From Parachlamydiales bacterium (GTDB lineage: Bacteria; Chlamydiota; Chlamydiia; Chlamydiales; Simkaniaceae), in NCBI GenBank assembly GCA_030641465.1, contig DAOWHK010000078.1, positions 1 through 26,745 on the forward strand: a DNA stretch of 26,745 nt, given 5' to 3'. The notes under the pieces were generated by a model. The model did not search any database, was not told the DNA's origin, and saw only the letters and a list, made by a program, of their open reading frames with translations. Within the stretch, counting starts at the first letter, position 1, and each line of letters starts with the position of its first letter. Below are positions 17,947-25,343 of the stretch, piece after piece. Made by a program: the position numbers and the translations under genes.

Positions 17947-17985
17947 TCGTTTATTTATATTGTAAAATCCCTGTATATAAAAAAT

Positions 17986-19506
17986 ATGCAGCTTAGTCAA
18001 AAAGTCAATTTTAAAGCCGTATTTGGAAATATCGGATTACTTATCCATATTCCAGCGATTATGGCACTCATTTCCCTTCCGATATGCTTTATATTCAAGG
18101 AATATTACGCATGCATTCCCCTCCTTGTCACAGCTGCAATCGGAATTGGAATCGGACAGCTGCTCTACCAAGTTTTTTTCAAGAAACAAACTCCCCATCT
18201 TTGGGATGCAATGATTATCGCCTCAGTGAGCTGGCTGCTTTGCTCAATCATTGGCGCCCTTCCCCTTTTTTGGATTGCAAATGCCATGCCAAGTTCTGCC
18301 ACAAATGAGCTCACAAACGTTACAAACGCCCTATTTGAGGCTTTCTCCGGATTTACAAGCACAGGTCTAACGATGCTCAAATTTCCAGAAAATCTCCCCC
18401 ACACAATTCAATGGTGGCGCTCGCTCATGCAATGGATTGGAGGGCTCGGCCTAATGGTTTTTATCCTCTCTCTTACGCATCTTAGTAAAGAAGGTTATCA
18501 GCTCTATTATGCTGAGGCGCATACAGAAAAAATTGGAAAAAATGTCAAATCTACATCGCAAGTAATTTGGGGCATTTACATCCTCTACACCCTTTTTGGA
18601 ATCCTTCTTTTTCTCCTACTCAAAATGCCTCTTTGGGAAGCAATTAATCACACCATGACGCTCATTTCCACGGGTGGATTTTCTATTTTAAACACCAAAT
18701 TTCAAAATTACTCAGCCGCAATTCAACTAGCAGGTATTGTATTAATGATTCTTGGCGCAATCAATTTTGCTGTCCATTACCATGTCATCCGCGAAGGAAA
18801 AATCCAGGCCCTTTGGAAAAATGCGCAGCAAAGACATTTTTATGCCATCATTTTCCTAGGTGCCGCACTTATCTACGGACTAAGTCTTTTCAGCGGAGAA
18901 AAAATCCAACCAATACAGCTTTTCTTCGAATGGACCTCAGCAATTACCACGTGTGGACTTAGCGTAATTCCCCTATCTGATTTTAAACAAATCAGCATTT
19001 TGCTCTTAATAATGGCAATGTTTGCAGGAGCATGCGCTGGATCAACAGCTGGCGGATTAAAAATCCAAAGACTGATGCACCTGTTTTCTGGAATCTTGCT
19101 TCGAATAAAAACAATCATGCGAGAAAAAGAAAAATCGATCCTAAAAGCCTATGAAGCAAGCACACCAAAAAGTGAAGAGCCAAAAGAAGTCGAACTTGCT
19201 GGCCAAAAAAAAATAGAGACTCTCTATGCCGCAGGCATCTTATTCTTTGCCTGGACACTTACACTAATGATCGGATGGTTTTTTATGCTTTTTTGGGCTC
19301 CCGAGCGCTCAGCATTCGAAACGCTCTTTGATGTCATAAGCGCCATGAGTAACGCCGGACTTACAAGTGGAATTATCAACTCTGAATTTCATCCCCTTGG
19401 AAAATATCTTTTTATGGGGCTAATGTGGCTTGGGCGCCTAGAAATTATCCCCGCACTTATCCTGATTCTTTCCATTCTCTTTCCTGCAAAAAGACAACGC
19501 GCCTAA
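17986..19506 (+). CDS. trkH: TrkH-type potassium uptake channel subunit
   Basis: A 506-residue membrane protein with about 10-12 hydrophobic segments. The four pore-loop repeats are recognisable: FSGFTSTGLTM, LISTGGFSIL, ITTCGLSVIP and MSNAGLTSGI, each with the filter glycine, and the TrkH-specific GACAGSTAGGLKIQR lies between loops 3 and 4. It passes potassium across the inner membrane, normally gated by a TrkA/KtrA RCK subunit, which is not in this window. It begins 39 nt after rsmE with no good Shine-Dalgarno. In other bacteria c-di-AMP represses Trk/Ktr uptake, so its position behind cdaA-ybbR is suggestive. Confidence 0.93.
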   Translation: MQLSQKVNFKAVFGNIGLLIHIPAIMALISLPICFIFKEYYACIPLLVTAAIGIGIGQLLYQVFFKKQTPHLWDAMIIASVSWLLCSIIGALPLFWIANAMPSSATNELTNVTNALFEAFSGFTSTGLTMLKFPENLPHTIQWWRSLMQWIGGLGLMVFILSLTHLSKEGYQLYYAEAHTEKIGKNVKSTSQVIWGIYILYTLFGILLFLLLKMPLWEAINHTMTLISTGGFSILNTKFQNYSAAIQLAGIVLMILGAINFAVHYHVIREGKIQALWKNAQQRHFYAIIFLGAALIYGLSLFSGEKIQPIQLFFEWTSAITTCGLSVIPLSDFKQISILLLIMAMFAGACAGSTAGGLKIQRLMHLFSGILLRIKTIMREKEKSILKAYEASTPKSEEPKEVELAGQKKIETLYAAGILFFAWTLTLMIGWFFMLFWAPERSAFETLFDVISAMSNAGLTSGIINSEFHPLGKYLFMGLMWLGRLEIIPALILILSILFPAKRQRA

Positions 19507-19510
19507 TACA

Positions 19511-19990
19511 TCAGTTTTTACTAGGAAGCTTCCACACAAAAAGGTTTTTAAATTTCTCCCAGAAATCTTTTCCAAGTATAAAAAAACTGAGGATAAAAAC
19601 AACATCTGCACTAAGAAGAATATAATAACGATCAAGTTTATCTTCAGGCATAAGATGAATAAAATAGGCGTTTAGATAAAGGGGAATGCCACTTCCAAAA
19701 AGAAGAATCAAACCAAAGTAGTGGCGAAATTTTGACACACCCTTAATAACCATTTTGCGTTTGAAAATTTTACAAATACGCTTTTTGAAATGAATAATCG
19801 CCCGTTTTCCAAGACAGATGACGGCAAGAATCATCATGAGCTCAGGGCCTCCTAATGTGAATAGCCCAATAAGCGTTGCAGTTACAGCTGTAGGAAAATC
19901 AAAAAGGGGCACTAAAAATCCAAATATCGGCAAGATAAATGCCAATATTAAGAACATCATTCCTAAATAAAGTCGCATATCCTTTTTCAT
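19511..19990 (-). CDS. Four-helix membrane protein of unknown function
   Basis: A 159-residue protein with four strongly hydrophobic segments (residues about 7-28, 35-62, 88-110, 124-140) and a basic stretch (HFKKRICKIFKRK) between helices 2 and 3. The N-terminal half, with FILPIFGFLVPLFDFPTAVTATLIGLFTLGGPELMMILAV, resembles the small 'transporter suffix domain' proteins of Proteobacteria, but I am not certain of this match. AGGA lies 10 nt before the ATG. Its stop is 4 nt from the trkH stop (convergent). It lies 81 nt downstream of the VOC gene, with a hairpin between. Confidence 0.7.
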   Translation of the reverse strand: MKKDMRLYLGMMFLILAFILPIFGFLVPLFDFPTAVTATLIGLFTLGGPELMMILAVICLGKRAIIHFKKRICKIFKRKMVIKGVSKFRHYFGLILLFGSGIPLYLNAYFIHLMPEDKLDRYYILLSADVVFILSFFILGKDFWEKFKNLFVWKLPSKN

Positions 19991-20013
19991 ATGTTGGAAT
20001 TCCTTGTAAAAAC

Positions 20014-20036
20014 CGACATATTATCTTGATATGTCG
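20014..20036 (-). terminator. Hairpin between VOC gene and membrane-protein gene
   Basis: CGACATAT (20014-20021) and ATATGTCG (20029-20036) are perfect inverted copies around a 7-base loop. Read on the minus strand it is followed by GTTTTTA, a short T-run, so it could be a weak terminator after the VOC gene; it could also be an operator for the next gene. The stem is AT-rich and the T-run short. Confidence 0.35.
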
Positions 20037-20071
20037 ATTGAATCAGCATATTGGTAACGTAGGCCTTTTTT

Positions 20072-20446
20072 CTATTTGGATTTATTGAATACAGCTTGCT
20101 CTAATAAAGCGAGCTCTTCATCTGAGAGTTTTGTTTCCACAAGTTCAATAGGAACGCCTTGCTCTTCAATCATTGCTACTCGGTAACCCTCTAAGGGGCT
20201 ATAGGGGCCAAAAAGAATCTTTGCTCCTTCAATCTCTGCATCTAGGTCCTCTACTTGGAAAGCAATGTGGGGAACTTCCGTGACTAATTTCGGAAGTCCA
20301 TGCCCATCTGGAAAACGATGCCACTGAATATGCCATTTATTTCCTTCAAAGGGAGTAGAATAAAATTTGAATCCTTGGGTCTCAACAAGAGTTTCATCTA
20401 AACGCTTTTCCTTTGTTGGTATTCCGTAGTGGTGATATTTCCGCAT
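20072..20446 (-). CDS. VOC-superfamily (glyoxalase-like) protein
   Basis: A 124-residue protein. The frame is open further upstream to 20653, but that part overlaps the rlmK-like gene and reads as its shadow; ATG 20446 has GGAG 8 nt upstream and begins the recognisable domain (MRKYHHYGIPTKEKR). Two beta-alpha-beta-beta-beta-type modules are suggested: the first around YGIPT...FKFYSTPFEGNKWHIQWHRF, the second HIAFQVEDLDAEIEGAKILFGPY...RVAMIEEQGVPIELVE, the latter with the terminal Glu that often binds metal in this fold. Family members include isomerases, dioxygenases and resistance proteins; substrate unknown. It follows the rlmK-like gene by 43 nt. Confidence 0.8.
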   Translation of the reverse strand: MRKYHHYGIPTKEKRLDETLVETQGFKFYSTPFEGNKWHIQWHRFPDGHGLPKLVTEVPHIAFQVEDLDAEIEGAKILFGPYSPLEGYRVAMIEEQGVPIELVETKLSDEELALLEQAVFNKSK

Positions 20447-20489
20447 GTTACAAGCTCCATGATATTTTATTTTCAAATTAAAAGTTAAT

Positions 20490-21434
20490 TCAGCAAGGGA
20501 TAATTTTCCAGCAGCGATGGATATTTTTTTTATGGAAATCTTCAGGAACTGTTTTATGAGATATCTCTTCGATTTTACATCGAGAAAAAACTTCCTTGTC
20601 AAAGGAAAATTTTCTTGAATTCGTACTGAAATAGATGACGCCACCTTTCTCAAGCAGTCTTAGAGACTTGGAAATGAGATTGATGTAATCCTTTTGCACA
20701 TCAAACATCTCCTCCATTCGCTTGGAGCGCGAAATTGTAGGTGGATCAATCACAATAACATCATATTTTTCTCTCTCATAATCGAGAAATTTTAGGCAAT
20801 CATCCCTGATAATTAGATGCGTCTTAGCAGACAAATGATTGAGCTCAAAATTATCTCGCCCCCAGGAAGTATAGGTGTTTGACATATCTACACTTTTTGT
20901 AAAAGCAGCTCCCGACATTGCTGCTTGAACGCTAAAAGAGCAAGTATAGGCAAATAAGTTTAGAAGACGTTTGCTCTTCGCATCTATTGCCACAAGTTTT
21001 CTAGTTGTTCGATGATCTAAAAATAATCCGGTATCCAAATAGTCGTTAAGATTGATTTTAAACTTAACGCCGCACTCAAGAGCTGTAAAAAACTCCTTAT
21101 TTTCCCCTCTTTTCTCATATTGCTCGAACTTACGCCGGCGCACCCGCGAGCGCGAATAAATTTGACAATCGCCAAAAAGAGAGGTGAGAATTTCATCCAC
21201 CTCAGCTGTGTCTAGCTCATCATCCTCCCGATCAAAGGAAAAATACTGCACACAAAATTTTCCGGCATAAATATCGATGGCTATTGGATATTCTTTGATA
21301 TCTCGATCATAAATTCGAAAGCAGTCTGTGTTAGTACGTTTCGCCCATTTTCGAAGATGTTTGTAGTTTTTTCGGATTCGATTTTTGAGTGGAGAGCTTT
21401 TGTCTTCACCATCAGAAATAGTGGGTAATATCAT
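20490..21434 (-). CDS. rlmK: Stand-alone RlmK-type 23S rRNA methyltransferase
   Basis: A 314-residue Rossmann-fold methyltransferase matching the C-terminal (RlmK) half of the fused E. coli RlmKL, which makes m7G2069 in 23S rRNA. Seen: NRIRKNYKHLRKWAKRTNTDCFRIYDRDIKEYPIAIDIY (about residues 18-56), DYLDTGLFLDHR, the SAM-binding LLNLFAYTCSFSVQAAMSGA, VDMSNTYTSWGRDNFELN, and the catalytic VIDPPTISRSKRM. The RlmL half (THUMP plus N2-methyltransferase) is absent from this window. AGGA is placed 4 nt before the ATG. It is divergent from the ABC-F gene with a 44-bp spacer. Confidence 0.88.
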   Translation of the reverse strand: MILPTISDGEDKSSPLKNRIRKNYKHLRKWAKRTNTDCFRIYDRDIKEYPIAIDIYAGKFCVQYFSFDREDDELDTAEVDEILTSLFGDCQIYSRSRVRRRKFEQYEKRGENKEFFTALECGVKFKINLNDYLDTGLFLDHRTTRKLVAIDAKSKRLLNLFAYTCSFSVQAAMSGAAFTKSVDMSNTYTSWGRDNFELNHLSAKTHLIIRDDCLKFLDYEREKYDVIVIDPPTISRSKRMEEMFDVQKDYINLISKSLRLLEKGGVIYFSTNSRKFSFDKEVFSRCKIEEISHKTVPEDFHKKNIHRCWKIIPC

Positions 21435-21478
21435 GACTTCCTATAGATTTACAATGGTATTATTGATATACTTTCTTT

Positions 21479-23260
21479 ATGAGTCTACTTTTTAGTTGCA
21501 GATCTATCTCCAAGTCCTATGCCGGTACAAATCTTCTTTTTAAAGATTTGGAGCTGAGCATTTTTTCCGGTGACAGGATCGGTCTTGTAGGCCTTAATGG
21601 ATGCGGCAAATCTACCCTATTAAAAATTCTTGCAGGCCTCGAAAAGCCTGACTCTGGAACCCTCAGCCCAAAACGAGATCTAACTGTTGGCTACGTTCCT
21701 CAAAGCTGTGAATTTCCAGATTTAAGTCCAAAAGAGATCTTGATGAATATCTTGGACAAAAATTTACCCGATTATGAACGAGAATATTTAGCGGAAATGC
21801 AACTTGATAAAATGGGTTTTACTGGAAAAGAGCCCTCAGCTGCAAACCTTTCAGGTGGATGGAAAAAAAGGCTTCGCATTGCAGCCGAACTCATCCTATC
21901 GCCTGACCTACTACTTTTAGATGAGCCAACAAACCATCTGGACCTTGAAGGCATTCTCTTTCTTGAAAAATTCTTGGCTAGAAAAGAGCTGACCTATTTG
22001 CTTGTGAGTCATGATCGTTATTTTTTACAGCACGTTACAAGCAAAATTATTGAAATCAATAAAGCCTATCCGAAAGGATTTTTCGAATGCAACGGCTCTT
22101 ATGGAGAATTCCTTTCAAGGAAAGAAGAATTTTTAGAAGGGCAACTTAAGCAAGAAAGAGGAATCGCTACTAAAGCTCGCCGCGAAACTAAATTTCTAAA
22201 AGCTGGCGTAAAAGCACGAGGAACAAAAGCTCAATCAAGGGTCGATGACGCACATGAAATCTTAGAATCCTACTCTGATATCAAGTCTAGAAATGAGAAG
22301 AAAAAAACAGAGATCGATTTTTCCTCCACCAAGAGAAAAACTACAAAACTCTTAGTAGCAAAAAATCTTTCAAAAGAGCTTGGAGGAAAAACACTTTTTA
22401 GCAATCTCGACCTGACTTTAACACCCGGCGCTCGCATTGGTCTCATGGGGCAAAATGGCTCTGGTAAAACAACACTTCTTCGAATGATTGCAGGGGAGGT
22501 TACTCCTGATCTTGGAACTATTAAACAAGCAGATGATCTAAAAATTGTTTATTTTGACCAGCATAGAACAAAACTTCCATTAGATATCTCTTTAAGAGAG
22601 GCTTTGTCTCCAAGTGGTGATTTCGTGACTTTTCGAGGTGCTAAAATCCACGTTAATGGTTGGTGCAGACGATTTCTCTTCTCTCCAGATCTTCTCGAAA
22701 TTCCCGTTGGAAGTCTTTCTGGAGGAGAAAGGGCACGCATTTCGATTGCTCACCTAATGCTTCAGCCAGTCGATATCCTTCTACTCGATGAGCCAACAAA
22801 TGATCTTGATATTCCAACGCTTGAAACGCTCGAAGAGAGCCTTCTTGAATTTCCAGGAGCAATCGTTTTGATCACACATGATCGGTGTATGATTGATAGA
22901 ATCTGTAATTCCGTATTCTCTCTTGGGAATCCAGAAAAGATAGAAACTTTTGCCGATTATGCGCAGTGGAAAGCTTCCACTCAAAAGAAAATCACAAAAG
23001 AAAAAAAAGAATCCGCTCCTAAAACGCCTCAGCCGCAGAAACCTCAAGTATCCCACTCGAATAAAAAAGAGCTCAGTGCAATAGAGCGGAAAATTGCAAA
23101 GCTTGAAGAAGAGGTGCATTCGCTAAATCACCTTCTTGAAAAACAAGAAGTTGCAGAAAATCCTACGCGTCTTTCGGAAGTCTGCGCCGCAATCGGCCTT
23201 ACCGAAACTAAAATTGAGCAGCTCTACCTCCGCTTTGAGGAAATAGACAATCAGGAATAA
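21479..23260 (+). CDS. uup: ABC-F family ATPase (Uup-like)
   Basis: A 593-residue soluble protein with two ABC domains and no membrane segment. Domain 1: Walker A GLNGCGKST (38-46), signature LSGGWKKR, Walker B LLLLDEPTNHLDL. The inter-domain linker is charged and helical (EEFLEGQLKQERGIATKARRETKF). Domain 2: GQNGSGKTT, LSGGERARI, ILLLDEPTNDLDI. A C-terminal K/P-rich tether leads to a coiled coil (ELSAIERKIAKLEEEVHSLNHLLEKQE), the feature of the Uup branch that binds DNA or ribosome. ABC-F proteins act on translating ribosomes or on DNA intermediates, not in transport. The Uup assignment is by architecture. Confidence 0.92.
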   Translation: MSLLFSCRSISKSYAGTNLLFKDLELSIFSGDRIGLVGLNGCGKSTLLKILAGLEKPDSGTLSPKRDLTVGYVPQSCEFPDLSPKEILMNILDKNLPDYEREYLAEMQLDKMGFTGKEPSAANLSGGWKKRLRIAAELILSPDLLLLDEPTNHLDLEGILFLEKFLARKELTYLLVSHDRYFLQHVTSKIIEINKAYPKGFFECNGSYGEFLSRKEEFLEGQLKQERGIATKARRETKFLKAGVKARGTKAQSRVDDAHEILESYSDIKSRNEKKKTEIDFSSTKRKTTKLLVAKNLSKELGGKTLFSNLDLTLTPGARIGLMGQNGSGKTTLLRMIAGEVTPDLGTIKQADDLKIVYFDQHRTKLPLDISLREALSPSGDFVTFRGAKIHVNGWCRRFLFSPDLLEIPVGSLSGGERARISIAHLMLQPVDILLLDEPTNDLDIPTLETLEESLLEFPGAIVLITHDRCMIDRICNSVFSLGNPEKIETFADYAQWKASTQKKITKEKKESAPKTPQPQKPQVSHSNKKELSAIERKIAKLEEEVHSLNHLLEKQEVAENPTRLSEVCAAIGLTETKIEQLYLRFEEIDNQE

Positions 23261-23278
23261 TTGAAGAAAACCTTTTCC

Positions 23279-23307
23279 TAGACATATTTAGTACGTGTAC
23301 GTACAAT
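23279..23307 (+). promoter_or_regulatory. Promoter with overlapping palindromic operator for VOC-marR
   Basis: TAGACA (23279-23284), a 17-base spacer and TACAAT (23302-23307) make a good sigma-70-like promoter. The inverted repeat GTACG-TGTA-CGTAC (23291-23304) spans the spacer and enters the -10. The second gene downstream encodes a MarR regulator, whose family typically binds such palindromes at its own promoter, so autorepression is a natural reading. Confidence 0.62.
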
Positions 23308-23347
23308 CCTAAACCAGGAACACCCCAAACTCATTTTAGGAGAAAAT

Positions 23348-23713
23348 ATGTTTAACCCCGCCTTAGGATATACACTGCTTTTTGTCGCTAACCCGCAAAA
23401 AAGCAGCCTCTTTTATCAAGAAATTTTAAACTTAAAACCCATCGAAGAATCCCCAACTTTTGTCCTATTCGCATTAACAAATGGCGTGATGCTAGGTTTA
23501 TGGTCCAAGTTCACAGCCGAACCTCGAGTAGAGGCGCCAGCTGGTGCTCTAGAAATCTGTTTTCCTGCAGAAGATGTGGATGCTCTTTTCAATGAATGGG
23601 GGGAAAAACATGTAACTGTAGCTCAAATACCAACGGATATGGATTTTGGAAGAACGTTTGTCATCCTCGATCCCGATGGCCATAGAATCCGAATATATAA
23701 AATGCATGAATAA
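23348..23713 (+). CDS. VOC-family (glyoxalase/bleomycin-resistance-like) protein
   Basis: A 121-residue single-domain VOC protein with AGGAG 5 nt before the ATG. Seen: GYTLLFVANPQKSSLFYQEILNLKPIEESPTFVLFALTNGVMLGLW in the first module, and EICFPAEDVDALFNEWGEK...FGRTFVILDPDGHRIRIYK in the second; DPDGHRIRIY is the classic end of the fold. The substrate cannot be told; relatives bind or modify antibiotics, methylglyoxal adducts or aromatic compounds. It overlaps the marR gene, and both share the palindrome-bearing promoter upstream, so it is probably induced by a small ligand of that regulator. Confidence 0.86.
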   Translation: MFNPALGYTLLFVANPQKSSLFYQEILNLKPIEESPTFVLFALTNGVMLGLWSKFTAEPRVEAPAGALEICFPAEDVDALFNEWGEKHVTVAQIPTDMDFGRTFVILDPDGHRIRIYKMHE

Positions 23714-24164
23714 AAGAATGAATTTTAATGAACTTAGCATCCATGAAACCCCGGACCGCAGTCCTGGGTTTCTTTTGTGGCATATTAGCACAGCCTGGCG
23801 AAATTCTATTGAAAGGCTTCTTAAACCAATGGGTCTTACTCACCCCCAATTTGTAGTCCTAGCAACTCTTGGATGGTTAACTAGAAATGGAGACCGCGTT
23901 ACTCAAGCAGCGATTGGAAAAATGGCAGGTCTTGATCCCAATACGATTTCTCAGATCTTGAGAAACCTTGAACAAAAAGCACTTATCTCTCGGGAAAAAT
24001 CATCAAGTGGCAGGGCAAAAAATCCCCTCTTAACAAAGAATGGTTCCGAAATTCTTAAAGATGCAATGCCAGCTGTTGAAACAAAAGACGCTGAATTTTT
24101 TCAAGGTCTTAACGAAAATGAAATGGAATGCATGCTTAATATCTTTCAAAAATTGACGACTTAA
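23706..24164 (+). CDS. MarR-family transcriptional regulator
   Basis: About 152 residues from ATG 23706, which overlaps the VOC stop by 8 nt; ATG 23718 is an alternative that leaves a 4-nt gap. Seen: helix FLLWHISTAWRNSIERLLKPMGLTHPQFVVLATLGWL, then the winged-helix part TQAAIGKMAGLDPNTISQILRNLEQKALISREKSSSGRAKNPLLTKNG with the usual D-x-R-type wing (SSGRAKN), and a C-terminal dimerisation helix. It is a ligand-responsive repressor by family. Its stop overlaps the crcB stop from the opposite strand by 3 nt. Confidence 0.88.
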   Translation: MNKRMNFNELSIHETPDRSPGFLLWHISTAWRNSIERLLKPMGLTHPQFVVLATLGWLTRNGDRVTQAAIGKMAGLDPNTISQILRNLEQKALISREKSSSGRAKNPLLTKNGSEILKDAMPAVETKDAEFFQGLNENEMECMLNIFQKLTT

Positions 24165-24538
24165 ACAAAAATTCTCACGAGCTTTAATCCTAAAAAGAAA
24201 AAAACAAGACTTAAAACAACGCTTAAGGTCGCATAGCATATCGCTACTTTTGGAAAACCTTTTTGATAAAGCAGCCCAAACTCTAAAGCAAATGCAGAAA
24301 AAGTGGTAAATCCCCCTAAAAACCCTTGAATGAGAAAATGTTTCATATTTATGGAGATATTTCCATAAAATGTCATGCCCTCAGTAAGGATACCTATTAG
24401 GAAACATCCGAGTACATTTATAAAAAAAATTTTTAAGGGAAGCGACAAAAAAAATGCGGGTAATATGCGCATTAGTCCCACACGAGAAAGAGCGCCTATT
24501 GCACCACCGAGTCCAATCCAAAAATAGGAACTATTCAT
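24161..24538 (-). CDS. crcB: Fluoride channel CrcB/Fluc
   Basis: A 125-residue, four-helix protein. Seen: GGAIGALSRVGLMR (residues 11-24), FFINVLGCFLIGIL with the pore Asn, and the signature GFLGGFTTFSAFALE containing the Phe and Thr/Ser residues that line the fluoride path. Fluc proteins assemble as dual-topology dimers and expel fluoride. AAGGAG precedes the ATG by about 3 nt. I looked for a fluoride riboswitch in the 100 bases upstream and saw none. The gene converges on marR with overlapping stops. Confidence 0.94.
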   Translation of the reverse strand: MNSSYFWIGLGGAIGALSRVGLMRILPAFFLSLPLKIFFINVLGCFLIGILTEGMTFYGNISINMKHFLIQGFLGGFTTFSAFALEFGLLYQKGFPKVAICYATLSVVLSLVFFFLGLKLVRIFV

Positions 24539-24930
24539 AAACTCCTTTTATTCTTGTAGCAATCCTGATAGTGCAATATTCTCTATATCTTACGCAAAGA
24601 ATTTACTCGTCCAAGCTTCTTTTATTTTCGATGACAATTGTTAGGAGATTCAATCTTGTAGTATGCTCCATGATGACGCAAAGCATGTGCTATACACAAA
24701 ACGAATCAACCTTTGGATTTTTTTACCTCATCCTACCAATTTTCAAACGCTCCTGCATCGCCCCTATCCACGAATCAGAGCTGCTTCAGAGAGTCTAAAC
24801 CTTGGCCGCTGAATTTGAAAAAACTCAAGTCTTGATTCGATTTGTGTATCGTAAAGTTTCTTGTTAGTTGATCTTCAATTCAGGTCTTTTTGCAAAGAAC
24901 GCCCTTATATCTACCAACTTATTTGGTAGT
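24539..24930. other. Gene-poor stretch upstream of crcB
   Basis: No convincing gene. The only longer frame (24571-24798, 75 codons) has no Shine-Dalgarno, no recognisable product and overlaps the repeat at 24691-24850. The stretch contains the second copy of the 160-bp inverted-repeat element and the first three CTACCAA/TTGGTAG boxes. The crcB promoter should lie in 24540-24640 on the minus strand, but I cannot fix it. Confidence 0.5.
24691..24850. mobile_element. MITE-like inverted-repeat element (copy 2, decayed)
   Basis: The left arm (24691-24717) and right arm (24824-24850) face inward like the arms of the 5824-5985 element and carry the same sequence: ATACACAAA-N-CGAATCAA in both (17 of 18 in the core), against ATACACAAACCGATTCAA in copy 1. 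Total length (160 bp) nearly equals copy 1 (162 bp). The right arm (24824-24849) matches the reverse complement of the left arm of copy 1 at 23 of 26 positions. The interior has no clear similarity to copy 1 and is not obviously palindromic, so it is either decayed or carries a different core. Confidence 0.6.
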
Positions 24931-25004
24931 ATAACCAAAAAAGTACCGACGAAAAAGTTTATATCGTTTCCTATGAAAAATTCCTAAAAATTGCCCTTGT
25001 TGAC

Positions 25005-25283
25005 TTGCATCCTATCTGCCCTCATGCTCACTGGTTATATTCAAAAGATCCCGATTCTTTTCTTGATAGAGGAGAGACGGAAAAAAGATGCAATGAAATT
25101 GGACAAGAAATTTTTGATCATTACAAAAAGGCGAAAAATGAAAACACGGAAGCTGGAAAAGCTGCAGTAATAAGAATTTGCGATGCAGCAAGATGTCTTA
25201 CGACTGATGGAGTGGTAAGAGCCAGTCATATTGAGGCCGCTTGGAATGGTATTGGTGATGACAGTTATCACTTTTTAAGATAA
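25005..25283 (+). CDS. Orphan 92-codon open frame, possibly a gene remnant
   Basis: TTG at 25005 is the only usual start codon; it lacks a Shine-Dalgarno. The frame is open without ATG or GTG back to 24930, and that added part (DEKVYIVSYEKFLKIALVDLHP) reads like protein, so either a rarer start is used or the 5' end has been lost. The product is acidic to neutral, with a Cys/His patch at the N-terminus (HPICPHAHW) and helical segments (TEKRCNEIGQEIFDHYKKAKNENTEAGKAAVIRICDAARCL). I do not recognise it. It is flanked by CTACCAA boxes and by a nested palindrome 60 nt after the stop. It could be a decayed effector or accessory gene. Confidence 0.4.
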   Translation: MHPICPHAHWLYSKDPDSFLDRGETEKRCNEIGQEIFDHYKKAKNENTEAGKAAVIRICDAARCLTTDGVVRASHIEAAWNGIGDDSYHFLR

Positions 25284-25343
25284 ATCCATATTTTGACTTT
25301 GCTTCTACCAAGCTTTATCCGCAATTATTAAAGCATCATGTAT

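Noticed and set aside
20447..20653. 69-codon N-terminal extension of the VOC gene
   Set aside because: It overlaps the 3' part of the rlmK-like gene, has no VOC-like sequence, and ATG 20446 has a good GGAG and begins the domain.
21448..21472. TTTACA / TATACT promoter for the ABC-F gene
   Set aside because: The spacer is only 13 bp, and the start site would fall on or after the ATG.
24539..24640. Fluoride riboswitch upstream of crcB
   Set aside because: Looked for the conserved GGNGAUGG and paired elements on the minus strand; none visible.
24571..24798. 75-codon frame upstream of crcB on the opposite strand
   Set aside because: No Shine-Dalgarno, no recognisable family, residue composition like random AT-rich translation, and it runs through the inverted-repeat element at 24691-24850.
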